This document shows, piece by piece, positions 1 to 11,671 of a DNA stretch of 29,402 nt; the stretch's first letter is position 1, and each line of letters starts with the position of its first letter. The DNA lies in contig UZAN01046348.1 of assembly GCA_900618425.1 (NCBI GenBank), positions 1 through 29,402 of the forward strand, in the 5' to 3' direction. The notes below the pieces were generated by a model that saw nothing but the letters and a program-made list of their open reading frames with translations, was not told the origin of the DNA and did not search any database. The position numbers were made by a program, and so were the translations under genes. The stretch is from Echinostoma caproni. Lineage: Eukaryota > Platyhelminthes > Trematoda > Plagiorchiida > Echinostomatidae.

Positions 1-3000
1 TGTTTAGTTATGTCAACATAGATTGAAAATATTGATTTTTTGTTTCCGTTCAGAATCAGTAAATAACAACCGGTCAATGTCACTCACAAGCGTTCAACAG
101 TAGCAGGTGATGAGGAATAACATGACAAATGATGCATAATAAGTCAGCATTGCTGTGTCACAATAACGAATAATGTAACCAAGTATACCTTGCATGATGA
201 AGTTGTTCACCGGTGACCAGTATGAATGCGAGACTTGGAAATAGTGATGTGATTTTGAGACAGCTTCGACAGTTTTCAAACATGTCTTACTGGATAATGA
301 AGATTTGTTGTCTGCTGAAATGCAATCACCGTTGTGGTATCTTTTCCGTTTTTCAATTTAATGCTTCCTGTGCGCTTTTGGATTCATCAGATATTCGATA
401 AAACAAACTGTAAATCACAGTATTTCGGTAATCCATTCATGGTAATTTGATTGACCAGTGGTATTTGTAGGACCATTAGAGATACGTTCTCAGCTCAAGT
501 TTCCTTGATGCATTGGGGAACGAAGCAGTTTGTCTTCAGATTCCGTGAGGGGGTAGAAAAGGACCTAACTAGGTGGTCCGCTTGCACACCAATACAAGCA
601 GCTAGAAAAACAAGCACACATGCAGTATGCCAAATCATGATTTGATATGAAAATTGCCAGATCATTTCGATCAGATGGCTTTCATTTGAAAACGTATTCT
701 CTTTCTCGATCAATTTGAAGTCAGTGCAAGCGAGTATTCATCCTAGAGCTTTCAAATATTTGTAAATGATATCGAAGTTTATCTGTATTTTTTTGTCATA
801 TCACATCATCCAACTGAAAACAGCTGGGTAAGATAAGTTAGTTATTCCACCGGAAGCTCGGTAGCTGTATACAGGATATTTGAGTGAGGCGAGGTGGAAC
901 CAAACCTTCGTCTTTTCATATGCTAATTTCATTTTTATGTGTCAATACTTTATTTGTTAATCGATCAAACGGGAATCAGAATACCCACACACAGATAAGC
1001 AACTTGTTGTTGTTGTTAGGATGATGACTAACGTTTTGGATTTCTATAAAAAAACTTGGTTGTATTTGTGCGTGGGTGTGTGTGTGTGTGCTGATATCCA
1101 CTGGTTAGGGCAGCTCATCTAGCAGTGGTCAGGAAACAGCATTCACTAAATTACTTTGTCTTAGTTGCTGAAAAAGGATCAGTCTCATATCCTCGTAAAC
1201 AGGTGATTTATTTTTCTTTTCAAATGGCGCGGTATTTGTCCTACATGAAAACAACTGGGACGCAATTTTATCACAGAGGTGTTTTGCGGTGAAACCTATA
1301 ACTGCAATTCACCTCTACAATGCCTCATGCATTCATTCCCTGGTTGAACACGGAATGAACTTTGCATAAACGAGATTTTGTTAGCATGTTAGAAATGCGT
1401 TAGTCATTGAAATGATACACTTTTTTATTTTCCCCAGAAATGCTATGATAACATCTTTACAATAAAATTGACATCCCAACTGTCCTGTAAAATATATAGA
1501 GAGGGAGGTATTGATCAAGATCGATCTACACGTTTAATTTTATATGACATTTGTTCCTCCCAGCGCTTCGTGTTTCGAGCCTCATTCACCGCATTGATTA
1601 TTTTATTGTCTCACATCAAATGTAACATATCTGTACTAATATCCACCTATAATTTTGCTTCTATTAGTCGAATGACAATAAAATATACCACTTCCCGAGT
1701 TGGCGAGGATTGGCGATGCTTTCTTTCAGCCATGAGCAAAATACCTTGGAATTGTAGTCTATGTGCATCTGACGCCATTGGTTTTGCAGCGTGTAATTCT
1801 TCTGTTTCATGGGATTAGGTTTTACGGTATTAGACACAATTCGGTGATAAGTTAAATACACTGTATTTGCCAGATTAGAAATGAAACCATTCGTGTAGAA
1901 AAATTGCACAATTTTTTAAACAGTGAACCACCTTCCCAATAAATCTATTTCGCCATCCATACAATCAAAACACGCATTGAATTTTCAGTAGCAAACGTTT
2001 TCCCGCATTGCGCATAATTAATCTTAAACTGGAAGGGTATTTGGTCATCTGTCTAACGATCATGTCACGTGATGAAACACCTGATTTCATGACAACTTTC
2101 GCGGTTCTCCCCCGATAATGAAGAAGATATTCCATGTATTGAACTAAAAGACGAAAGGCAGCTTTGTAATACTGCAATTATTTTTTCAAGATTTCTAATG
2201 TCAGTTGTAATCACGGTGACAAAACAGGAAATTAGCTTCCACCGAGGGAAATAAATCAAAAAGACTACTTTCGCTGATTAAATCATTCGATATCATAATC
2301 GGTGTGTTAACTTGCTGAGGGAAGTAAACTGCATTGACAATTACGGAAGTGAGAGATGGAGAAAGTAACAGTGTTCGCATATTCTCTAAGTCAATTTCCT
2401 TTGGGTGTTATTGCCTGGATGCTCGATATATATGTCGATTACAAAAGAATTCCACAAACTAACAAGTTATTGTTAAGACAACAGCGAACAGTGATTCGAT
2501 CGGATTAGAGTACCTTTTGTGACAACTAAGAGGTAATCTCAGACATTCGTTTGTTCACAGCAATCCAGTCGTAAAGTTGAACCACGGCGACTGATGGGTT
2601 GTTTATAGTTTGATGTTATTTTCACATTCTTGCAAAAAAGATGTTTTATTAGGGCAATTATCAAACTAAATATCAGTGGATTTCATAGCAAATGAACATT
2701 ACCTGTCTCAGGTTTATTTTGACAAAACGCACTTTTGTTACCTCCAGACTGATTAACAGTGGACTTTGTTCCATTGAATGATGTTTCGTATCCGTGACCA
2801 CCATCTGTACAACACTTGCAAGTGCGCTGACCAGTTAACCCAGTTTCCACCGTATACACGTTATTCAATTCTATCCAGAGGTTGAGTCATTTCTCGTACG
2901 ATTAATGTGCCCTTCAGCCCTCAGGAAAATGCGACAATCAATTGCATGTGTGTATTGATAGACGCAATCGACATTCAAGAGTTTCAAAACTACGCAACTA

Positions 3001-5403
3001 ATGGACTTGGAGCTTAACAAGCAATCGAACAGTGTGATCATAACTCTCTCGACGTCATTGATAAGATCATCTTCTGACGTGTCTTCCGTTGTCCGTTGTA
3101 ATGCGTACCCTTTCCCGACACACAGGAGTCACATATCGAAGCACATCATAATTGTCAGCGCTCCAATCAACATACACTTGATCGGTTTCTCTACGACATT
3201 GCTGCACTAGCAAATGTGAAGTGGTGACTCGTCGGGCACTGACGAGAATCATCTAAACATTCAAGCCTATCAAGAGACTAGAAAGGAAGCCACTTCCGTT
3301 GTCAGGGTTGGTTTGGTCCCGTGTTTTGGACACACTGTGGGAATTGTGTTTGGCCCATGAGGCCACTGTTAAACTGAATGGATTAGGGTAATCCAAGGTC
3401 ATCAATCGAGAAAACATTTCATGCCAGGTGAACACATCGTTGATTCATGTATTTCTTTCAAGCCCTTATTAAGTTGAATGAACCCGAAGCTATTGACATT
3501 TAGCGAGGCGATGCTAATGAAGTTACGTCGGATTGACAACACGTTCCACTCGTCGAAAACCACATTGACATTCACGTTCAAAAGTGCAGTAGTTACACCA
3601 AAACTTTGCAAAAACCTTGAACAATTTGATGATGAGGTTAATGACTCTGCAGTCTGTGTAGATGATTTCATTGCTCTTTTGGGTCGTGAGAGAAGATTAA
3701 ATTAGTCGATGCATTGAAAATCGCGACATAATGGTTTGGTCAATAGATTCAATGGAGTTGGAAAACAAACTTATATTTGGGATTTTTCTCCCTTTTTCCC
3801 GCATGACGTGGGCGATATCTTCCGTATAGGAGAGGCTGAGGGCTGCATATTTCCCGAAGAGCAGTGCAACAATCAGAAAACCTTCAACCTCTACAATAGC
3901 GTCTGCTATTTTTATGCTCACTGTAAACTGAGGCCATACGGTTTTTATGTGCTGCAAGGGTGGAAAAGTCAATGGATGTATTTGTATTGAATCAAATTCG
4001 GCTGGCTATGGTAGGCTGTTGACAGAGAACGTTGACACTCCCAATCTGGCATTCGTTAATCACTAGTCGAGCAGTTTTCTTGCTTGCCCATCACACAGTA
4101 CTGTGAAATGCCCAACGGTGATGTGTTAAAACCTCTGAATATTTATAATGCTTCCCGTTCTTCAGTCCCAGAGTGTTTACTGCCGGCACTTTTAAGTATC
4201 CAGTAATTTCCCGAGCAGACACATTTTCCTCCATTGGCGAGTAAACCGCTCCGCATCTTTACCATGCCAGCTTATTGAAGGTTATTCACAGTCATACACA
4301 TTTTGATAGCATACAAATCATTCGTCTTCCTCAACCGTTTTCGTCCCACAAACTTCATATACTCTGCCATTGCACTGTCTGAAAATTCTATCTGTAGATT
4401 ACATTCCGCAGTCTGTGAAGAATCCCCAGTGATTCATCATAGTTTGTGTACAAGCTCAACAAATTCACTTTTCCATGAAGTATTTAACTTTCTCATTTTA
4501 TCACTACGCCTTGAAATGAATCATTTAACTCTTTTCGGAGGCATTTTCCTTGATTGCTGTAAACTTTCTGACCCAAGTTCTTGATCAAAACCATTGCAAA
4601 ACTGGAATACTTTGAATTTCCTAAGCATTGTTTAGCAATATAATCCAACGATTTCACTGATAGAGCTCAAACTACCGGACCTGCGAACGCCTCATAAAAA
4701 GCCTTTTTTTAACAATTCAAGAGTGCTTCAATGTGTTCTACTCTCTTCATAATTATTTGTGTTTCTTCTGAACTCAGATAAAACATGTCATTTGTGTTTT
4801 TCCTGTTCCTCATAACAAAGATTTTTCACCGAAAATGATTTTCAAATTCATTTTTGCTCCTTCCAGTTAGGCTATCGGCTTATGCAGCTATTCACGCACT
4901 CCTTCCTTCACAGATCGCCATGGGAGCAATCCAAACAATGTTTCTGGGGTGAATTCTGTCAAATATTTTAGTGAATCTACGGATCACTATCTTTGCTGCT
5001 CAACTCACATCCACTCAAACTGCGGAACCCATTATTTCATTCCAAAAGCTAAGGTGGTTTCACAAGCCCCAATCAGTCAGTAATTCATACTGCTGTTTAT
5101 CAGCCTGTTACTGTCATCTCACCCCGTTGTTCTCCGGTTATGTTCTGTGGCTCATACGATTTTCAAGCCTTATGCTCTGTCTTAATATTTGTTAGTCGCA
5201 AAATGAAGTGACGATAATAGGGTAAATGCGAATTAACCTTGAGGTCGGAGTTACTTCGCCGATCTCTGTGAGTCATGTATTCGCAATGTGTGTTCGTCGT
5301 GACGGTGGACGTGTATGTTTTTTTTTAAATGAAGTGTAAGCTTCATAGCTCACGAACGTTGCGCAAATCGAATCAGCCCTAATATCTCACACTCATCTTT
5401 TTT
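1..5403. other. AT-rich region with no recognised gene
   Basis: I see no convincing coding sequence here. Open frames are at most 116 codons (1468-1818, plus), which is about what chance gives at this base composition, and their translations show no motif I recognise. A short GT run lies at 1075-1090. Two minus-strand stretches (around 3697-3957 and 2683-2880) have splice-like borders and are described under findings, but neither is strong enough to call an exon. The region is probably intergenic or intronic sequence of a eukaryote. Confidence 0.6.
1075..1090. repeat. Short GT dinucleotide microsatellite
   Basis: An interrupted GT run (gtgggtgtgtgtgtgtg) is visible. It is a simple repeat with no further structure. 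Confidence 0.8.
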
Positions 5404-5422
5404 ATCACACAAGTTGTGTGAT
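5404..5422. repeat. Short perfect palindrome (9-bp arms)
   Basis: The arms atcacacaa and ttgtgtgat are exact reverse complements around a single central g. This could extrude as a small hairpin or serve as a dimeric protein site. No neighbouring gene supports a role. Confidence 0.8.
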
Positions 5423-5559
5423 GAATAGCAGATGGGGTGAACACTATATTCATGAAGACCTGCTTTGCAGTGATGAAAATCGATAATCTTAGTTCTAGGA
5501 GAGATTGGTGAACTAAGAACCCGATAGGTTAGGCTTGGTATTGAACCGGACGAAAGCAA

Positions 5560-5670
5560 AACTGTCTACCAACAAAGTTGAATGGCGGTGGCGGGGCTGA
5601 AATCCCGGACCGTAGGGTCCAAAGCACACCAGTGACAGCGACCAAGCCACTGCGCCATCAGTACGCAGCG
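5560..5670 (-). repeat. tRNA-like SINE relic
   Basis: On the minus strand a box A-like motif (TGGCGCAGTGGCTTGG, from 5657 down to 5642) is followed about 35 bases later by a degenerate box B (GGGATTTCAGCCCC, 5606 to 5593). This order and spacing is that of the internal RNA polymerase III promoter of a tRNA. Downstream of box B it reads GCCACCGCC, as does the SINE at 23881. The acceptor stem is not clear and box B lacks the usual GTTCGA core, so this is a decayed tRNA-derived SINE head and not a functional tRNA. The local G+C is higher than the flanks. The 3' body and tail could not be delimited. Confidence 0.5.
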
Positions 5671-6426
5671 GTCTGAAACGTTTTCAAAGATCGATTGGCT
5701 TTGATCAAGATATTCTGTTTGTTTTATTTGAAGGCTACCCTTGTGATAGATGAACACAGAACTATTCATTGAAAATGCACATCTAAATGTACAGGATTAT
5801 TAATCAGTGTAGACGCGATATATCTTATAAAAGCTTGAATATTGCATAAAAATATAGAGATTAGAAGCAGTCAGTTTACTCGGTGAGGGGAGATTGATGG
5901 TTATTCTTGGCGACCAGCAGAATAAAAAATATCAACGTAAAAAGTAGTTTGTACAATCAATGTTACGTCACATTGGGGAACTTGATTCATGAATCTCAAG
6001 ATTTGGCTATGGAGGTCTTCTTTTATTTCCAAATCACACTGCAGAAGGCAATAACGGTTGTATTGAATGGAGTACCTCAAGCAATTCAGCTATTATCCTC
6101 GGTATCTTATTGTATTTTATTGAAGCTATAAAGAGTTATATATCAGCTTTCAACCAATATTAGACATCCGTCGCAATCCGAGCAATCATGGGAGGGGGCG
6201 AGTTGGAAATCAAACGTGCAGAAAGGGGAATTAACTACTAAATGCAATAGAAAGCTCAGAAACACCTTTCTCATCGATCACTATCAAGGTTAGGTAGGTT
6301 ACGACTTGTTTTCCCTGTGCAGATATCCGGGATGAGATAAGTTTTTATTTAAGTTCGGTGCAGCGATGGGATTTGCATACACATAGGTCAATATGTAATG
6401 GATGGGTGCAATCAGATAGAACAGTA

Positions 6427-6845
6427 TCAGCATGCATCTATATCAACAATAAGCATAATGTTAATCAGAGCAAACAGGGAAACTTGGGACATAGGGCTAA
6501 TAGCTAAGAAGCAACGTCTCAGCAACTTGAAATCGGCTTTCAGAAAACCAGAATTATTTCTGGTTTTCTGAAACACATGGGAGCAGTAAAGGAGTACAAG
6601 GAGAACACTTTTGAAAAAAGCTTCTGTCACCGACAAACAAGAACATAAGTGGAGCAGTTTTCTTAATTGAGAGGAGACCAATTCCAGTTTACAAGGAAAC
6701 TTTTGAGTGTATACAGACCAGCGAAGGTTCCTTTCACGTGTGACACCTAAGCACTTCACGAGGCTGACCCTACTCATCGGCTTTCCATGAGCATTGTGTA
6801 CCCAGCTGCTGATTGCAATTTACATTCCATAAAACCCATATCTGA
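6427..6845 (-). pseudogene. LINE reverse transcriptase, C-terminal fragment
   Basis: The 116-codon minus frame begins at 6777 and contains KCLGVTRERNLRW, matching the conserved (K)YLGV...(N)LKW block that follows the catalytic palm in CR1/jockey-type LINE reverse transcriptases. It continues with VLLVLLYCSHVF and FKLLRRCFLAIS, which fit the usual ILYCSP...LRR...IS region of these elements. Open sequence upstream (HNAHGKPMSRVSLV) extends the match to about 6815 before a stop. The catalytic YADD region, endonuclease and the true 3' end are not recognisable, so this is a truncated dead copy. A 16-bp perfect hairpin (6538-6573) sits inside the frame and appears to add about five residues. It is similar in type to the plus-strand element at the right end of the window. 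Confidence 0.7.
6538..6573. repeat. Perfect 16-bp hairpin inside LINE relic
   Basis: tttcagaaaaccagaa (6538-6553) and its exact reverse complement (6558-6573) flank a 4-base loop, ttat. It lies within the LINE frame at the point where family members normally read CSP..F..LLK, which suggests a local inverted duplication. Confidence 0.95.
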
Positions 6846-7179
6846 TTCACATGGATATCTTTCGTAGGAGGCTAGATCTGTATAAAGTAAGTGGATACGC
6901 GGGTTGCTACAGTTAGATTCTGTATATCTCAGATAAATAGGCTTTAGCGATTCCGTTGCTTCGGAGTCTACAAATTGTGGTTCATTGGTATTTTGCGAAC
7001 TGAGGAAGTATCATTTATATGAGGTTCGTAGATCTTGTGCAGTTCAGGAACAGTTTGATTCAAGCTAATATCTGCCCACATATGTCGTGTCTGTTGAGAA
7101 AACAAACACATATCTCTCTATGTAAGATAGAGTTTTACAACCGATAACCATGCACGTAAAAGCACCATTTTTCGTTGTT

Positions 7180-7214
7180 GTCTTTCTTGTGCTCATTCGG
7201 AGCACAAGGAAGAT
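7180..7214. repeat. Short stem-loop, 15-bp stem
   Basis: 7180-7194 pairs with 7200-7214 across a 5-base loop (attcg). The inner 9 bp (cttgtgctc / gagcacaag) are perfect and the outer part contains two G.U pairs. No promoter or gene context gives it a role. Confidence 0.75.
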
Positions 7215-7978
7215 TGAAAAATGTTGAGGGTGGAGTCATAAAGAATGGAGCTGCAATAATAGCCAGTGAATGCCTGAGCTCCACTGGTTGTGACACAGCC
7301 GAATCAGCGAATTCTGAACGTGGAAAAGACAGATCCGTTTTTCTTGTTATTCTCACCAAATCAACCGTGAAAATCCGTGGTTGGTCTGCTTGTCTCTCCA
7401 ATGGTTTTATCCGTTATGTTGGAAAAAAGCTTTTGTTAACTAGGGAGTTAGTCAACATTGCAGTAGTACCACTAGACCAAAACGTGTACATTCTCGCATA
7501 GAACGTCTACAAACATATGACAATTGTATTTCCAAAATGCTGTCAAACTTTCAAAAGCCCCATTGACATAATCCACAGGCACAAGGTTCGCTGATTTATT
7601 TGCACGTACCTCTTCCAATTGTAATTCTACTTTGCCATATCTTGCGCGTTTACTTATTGACAGAGAGAAAGATTCCACAGAATGGCTCAATTGCCGATTT
7701 CATTCAGAAACATAATATCTACTGCTTAAGTTTCATTGTATAGCATTTTATATAAGTAAGTTCACAAATATGCTGGAAAATGCTGAGCATTTACACTTCC
7801 AAGTGCATAAAGCTACTGTTGACTGCCTGCAATAATTTCTCACACGTTCCATTTTGTATTGTGTTAACCCGAAGAGAAGAACCGAAAAATAGAGCCCTCT
7901 TTGTCATTTTCAGGCTTCTTTGAGAGAATAATGGGTACATTTTGTAATCAGTTAGTTTATGTAACCTCCGTTTATCAT
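7215..7978. other. No recognised gene
   Basis: The plus frame 7175-7501 (108 codons) overlaps an open frame on the other strand and shows no recognisable domain. I treat it as chance. The rest is AT-rich and without recognisable structure. Confidence 0.55.
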
Positions 7979-8160
7979 GATCCCGCGGTTCTCATCCAGG
8001 GAGCCTAGCGTGACATCATAGTACCGCGTCTCTTGCTAAGGGTTTTTCCCACGCTTATGGCAGGTCTTTGTCTGACCGCGGCTGATATGGTTTCATCCAA
8101 CGCTTGCCTCATCAGAAACCTAGCGTCATGAAAGCCTACTTAGTGACATGCGCAATGCAT
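7979..8160. repeat. G+C-richer block, possible dispersed repeat relic
   Basis: This segment is distinctly richer in G+C than its flanks and contains two partly similar, same-orientation words on the plus strand: ctcatccagggagcctagcgt (7993-8013, shown minus one base: ctcatccagggagcctagcg) and ctcatcagaaacctagcgtc near 8109. The second lies in a small hairpin (ggtttc...gaaacc). That pattern fits an old mobile-element remnant, but I cannot name a family. Confidence 0.3.
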
Positions 8161-9641
8161 CAGACCGTGTATATTGGTTGATTGGCTCTACATCCTTAGA
8201 TACTTCTACAACATGGGAAGTTGCTACCATCCAGCTGCAATAATTTGTTAACACTGTATCCTTTTCTCTTTATTGTCTGTAGTCCCATTGCTCATTCTAT
8301 ATGCCGCAATCTAAACTTCAATCTAGGAGAAATACAAATAGAAGAGTAGGTGAATAGTTGTATAATCTACACTAACGGAAAGCGTTTAATCTGAATGAGA
8401 AAGTAACTTCAACTTAAATGGACTCGATGTTTCAATATATTGCCCATGTGACATGCGTGGCTGATCAAATACAGGTATAATCGAAACTGAAGCAACAGGT
8501 CCCTGTGAAACACTTGTCGGTTCGTATGGGCAACAGCATTTATAATGAGGTACTTTTTTTCAAAACTAATAATAAACAAGTTTTGGAGAGTCTTTATATC
8601 CGTGGTTATACATTAGATAAAATAATGCCTCATTACAAATAAGGGAAATGGCAAGGGTTGACGGAAATAATTTGGGATAATTCTTGAGTCATTGTTATTA
8701 GAAAGTATTGCGTTGTCATACTTGATACAGTTTGCGATTCTTATGTTCAGATCAAGGTCAAGGTCAGGCACGTTTAATTGACAATCATGCAACCCAGAAG
8801 CTACGTACATCAAAGTAGACAAGATATAAATTATTGTCCATATCTAAAGCAAAAATATGGGTGATAAATATAATGAAACTCCCTTTGATCATAAAGAAAA
8901 TATTTTAGTGCATCACAATCGGCTAGTACTATACACAATAGCAATATTGTCATAACAGTTCACGCTCTTATTGATTAATTCAAACAGATTTGTGAACGCA
9001 CATGAGATCCAATACTTCCATGAGCGTATTTGTTAGTTCCTCATTTCGTTCATTATAAAATACCGGTAACTATTCGATATTATCTACACAATGCTTTATT
9101 CTACAACAGAAATCGAGTAGTTTCACCCTCAGAAGATGTGTACAACCGTAAGGCTGATTCCAGTAAAACGTTCCATAAACCACAGAATGAAGTATCACTA
9201 AGGAGGTAGAATTGATTTGTCAATGAAGATTATTCCCAGAAGACGTGTTTGAGTTTCTCAGTGAAACGATCAATACACACCAGTTTAAACAGAAAAGCAG
9301 TACCGCGATTCAGTGGTTTAGTCGCGTATTGCATCAGATAGGGGAAATTATGGAACAAAATGATGATGATTCTACTGGTATTTTTGTGAAGCGGGAACAT
9401 CAATATTACTGGTCAAACCGTAGCAGTATCTAGTCCTTTGGTCACTGCATGACTTGTACTTTTCTACATTTCAAACACTGCATCTAAAACAAACGAGCTG
9501 TGCTAACAGATAGGTTCCTGTTACGATGTAGGAATAATTTATGGTTTTGTGTGATGCTTGGAATAGCAATTGTAACCTAAATTAGCGCTCGTGTGGCTCC
9601 CTAACGAACTCGTTATGCACAAAGCCTACACACATGTAATG
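8161..9641. other. No recognised gene
   Basis: AT-rich sequence. The only open frames are of 60-70 codons with no recognisable similarity. No repeat or RNA structure stood out. Confidence 0.6.
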
Positions 9642-9653
9642 ATAGTAGTAGTG

Positions 9654-9695
<42 letters not shown>

Positions 9696-9729
9696 ATAGT
9701 AGTAGTAGTAGTGGTAGTAGTAGTAATAA
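9642..9729 (+). repeat. (TAG)n trinucleotide microsatellite
   Basis: About 29 tandem TAG/AGT units with a few interruptions (ggtag, aatag, aataat). As RNA it would contain in-frame stops in one frame, so it is not coding on this strand. Confidence 0.97.
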
Positions 9730-9735
9730 TACGCA

Positions 9736-9830
9736 CTGAACTTGGAACACGGACCACGTAATACGGATCAAGGAACACAAATCACGGACCAGCTATCATG
9801 GACTGAATCACGGAAGCACTGGACCATAAT
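9736..9830 (+). repeat. Degenerate CACGGA-containing repeat tract
   Basis: Related words recur at irregular short spacing: acacggaccacg, atacggatca, atcacggaccag, atcatggactga, atcacggaagca. This looks like a decayed minisatellite lying directly beside the TAG microsatellite. Confidence 0.45.
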
Positions 9831-11642
9831 GGCACTAACAAGCAATGTTCCACCTAACTGAGACGTGAGAGAAAGGCCACATGAATGGTAGTTCATATAT
9901 TGGAAGAACTGAGGGCGATTAAATAGGTGCAAAAGAAGATCATTAGTTATCCAATGCTTCCACCAATGCACTGTTTCGGATTGGCTGGCACGATTTACTT
10001 ATGGTGTTAATTCAAAAGCAGTGACTGGCACGTACGTCATTGGCATCATCTTTGAAATTTGATTGATCGCAAGTGTCCAAAAACTGTAACACGCCGCTCC
10101 AGAGTAGGCGTCATCTCGTAGGTCTGGATCACCACAACACAGTGGTAAGAGATTGAGAGTATGGAGCTTGGATTAGCCCATTTGATTGTTCAGAGGCATC
10201 AGACACGGCTCGGTTGTACGGAGTATTTATGGTAATAGTCACCAGTGAAATTTATTTATTCAATCAGAGAAACGTTCGGGATTATCAACGGGAATTTTAA
10301 AGGCCGGTTGTCACACAACTTCAAGTAGTCAAGTAAATACAAATAGGCTGCACTGTTTGTTAGATGATGTAATCGGAGTGCAACAAATCAATTGTCTGTC
10401 AGGGTTCAACCCATTTGCTACCTCCTCCTGTACGCATCATACAGTTTATAATGCCACTAGTTATTGGGTGCACTCATTTAGCAAATAAAGCATGTGGGAA
10501 CCCAGACGTTATGTGCGATGCATTTAGTAAACATTTATCAAACATGAAGCGTAACCTCACGCTATGTGGATTAACCAGGCAGTCATCCACCCACATCATT
10601 CCTGAAATGAACAAAAATCGATACCGTGCATAATTTAGCGCTTTCGTCTTTTCCTCAGTGCTCGCATGAATCGGTTGTGAGAGAAAAATAGAACCTGGTA
10701 AGATACACCGTCTTCTGCGTAAAAACATGCTTCACTTATTTTTCAGTTTCCCGGAATTAGGTGGATTTTTCCGTGAGAGTTCCACGTTCTACGTTCCTCC
10801 TTTTTTCTGATTTTCATTCTGAACAGCTATTGATCGGACGTGTTCAGCACACTGATTTTCATTACATTACGCTTATTAAACACGCTACCGATCTCAAGAC
10901 TAATTTTCATGTTTCTTAGGCCATAATCACATCATATAATTGATGTATGTTATAAAGTATANCGGTAGACTACCCTCCATGTTGCACAAGTGTTTTGCGT
11001 TCGTTATATACCGTCTTAAGAACTGGTAAAGTGTTTTTGATAATCATAGTTTATTCACCAAGCACTACAATAATGTTTTTAATTTGTGCAGCTGTTTTAT
11101 TTTCTTAGGTGATAAGGAACAGTTCATATATCCATATATATTTCTTTCTCCTGTGAGCAAATGAGCCGGTTTATTGGATGTCACGAATTGCAGCTGGGCT
11201 GAAGGAGATGGTACTGCAGTATGGCACCAGTAGTGTCGGTGTTCATACCAAAAGGACCATTGATTTCACACCGCGGAGTAACAATGTATTGAACCCCAAG
11301 TCCACCTACATGTGTCCACTTCTTGGTATCGCATAGCAACCTTTGTATTAACCGTAGCTCCCTTGTGAAACAATAAAATAAATCAGGTATTCAATAAAAA
11401 AGTGAAATAGTAAGAATTATAGGCTCGGCGAGGTTTGAAGTTTGTGTTGATAGTACTTATCCAGATTTGCGATGAATTTCAACCACGACAGCTTGAAGCC
11501 GTACATGATGCTTGACGAGACAGATGTTGAAGCGTTCGGTTGATCCGTTTAACTGGACATGAAAAAAAAACATTGAAGACAGGGACATGGTATGTCGCGT
11601 TTGGATAGGGTGTATTTTTATCTCATATTTCTGTGTATCGCT
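9831..11642. other. No recognised gene
   Basis: Only short open frames (up to about 84 codons) are present, on overlapping strands and without recognisable motifs. One ambiguous base (N) is at 10962. Confidence 0.6.
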
Positions 11643-11671
11643 TCTCTCTCTCTATATATATATATATATAT
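11643..11671. repeat. CT/TA compound dinucleotide microsatellite
   Basis: A tctctctctc run passes directly into a tatatatata run of about nine units. Confidence 0.95.

Noticed and set aside
1468..1818. 116-codon plus frame as a gene
   Set aside because: The length is near the expected longest chance frame, a frame on the other strand overlaps it, and no motif is visible.
7175..7501. 108-codon plus frame as a gene
   Set aside because: Background length, overlapped by an opposite-strand frame, no recognisable domain.
8090..8125. Second hammerhead ribozyme (minus strand CTGATGA...GAAA)
   Set aside because: Spacing is right, but the 14 intervening bases do not form stem II, and the flanks pair with each other as a plain hairpin.
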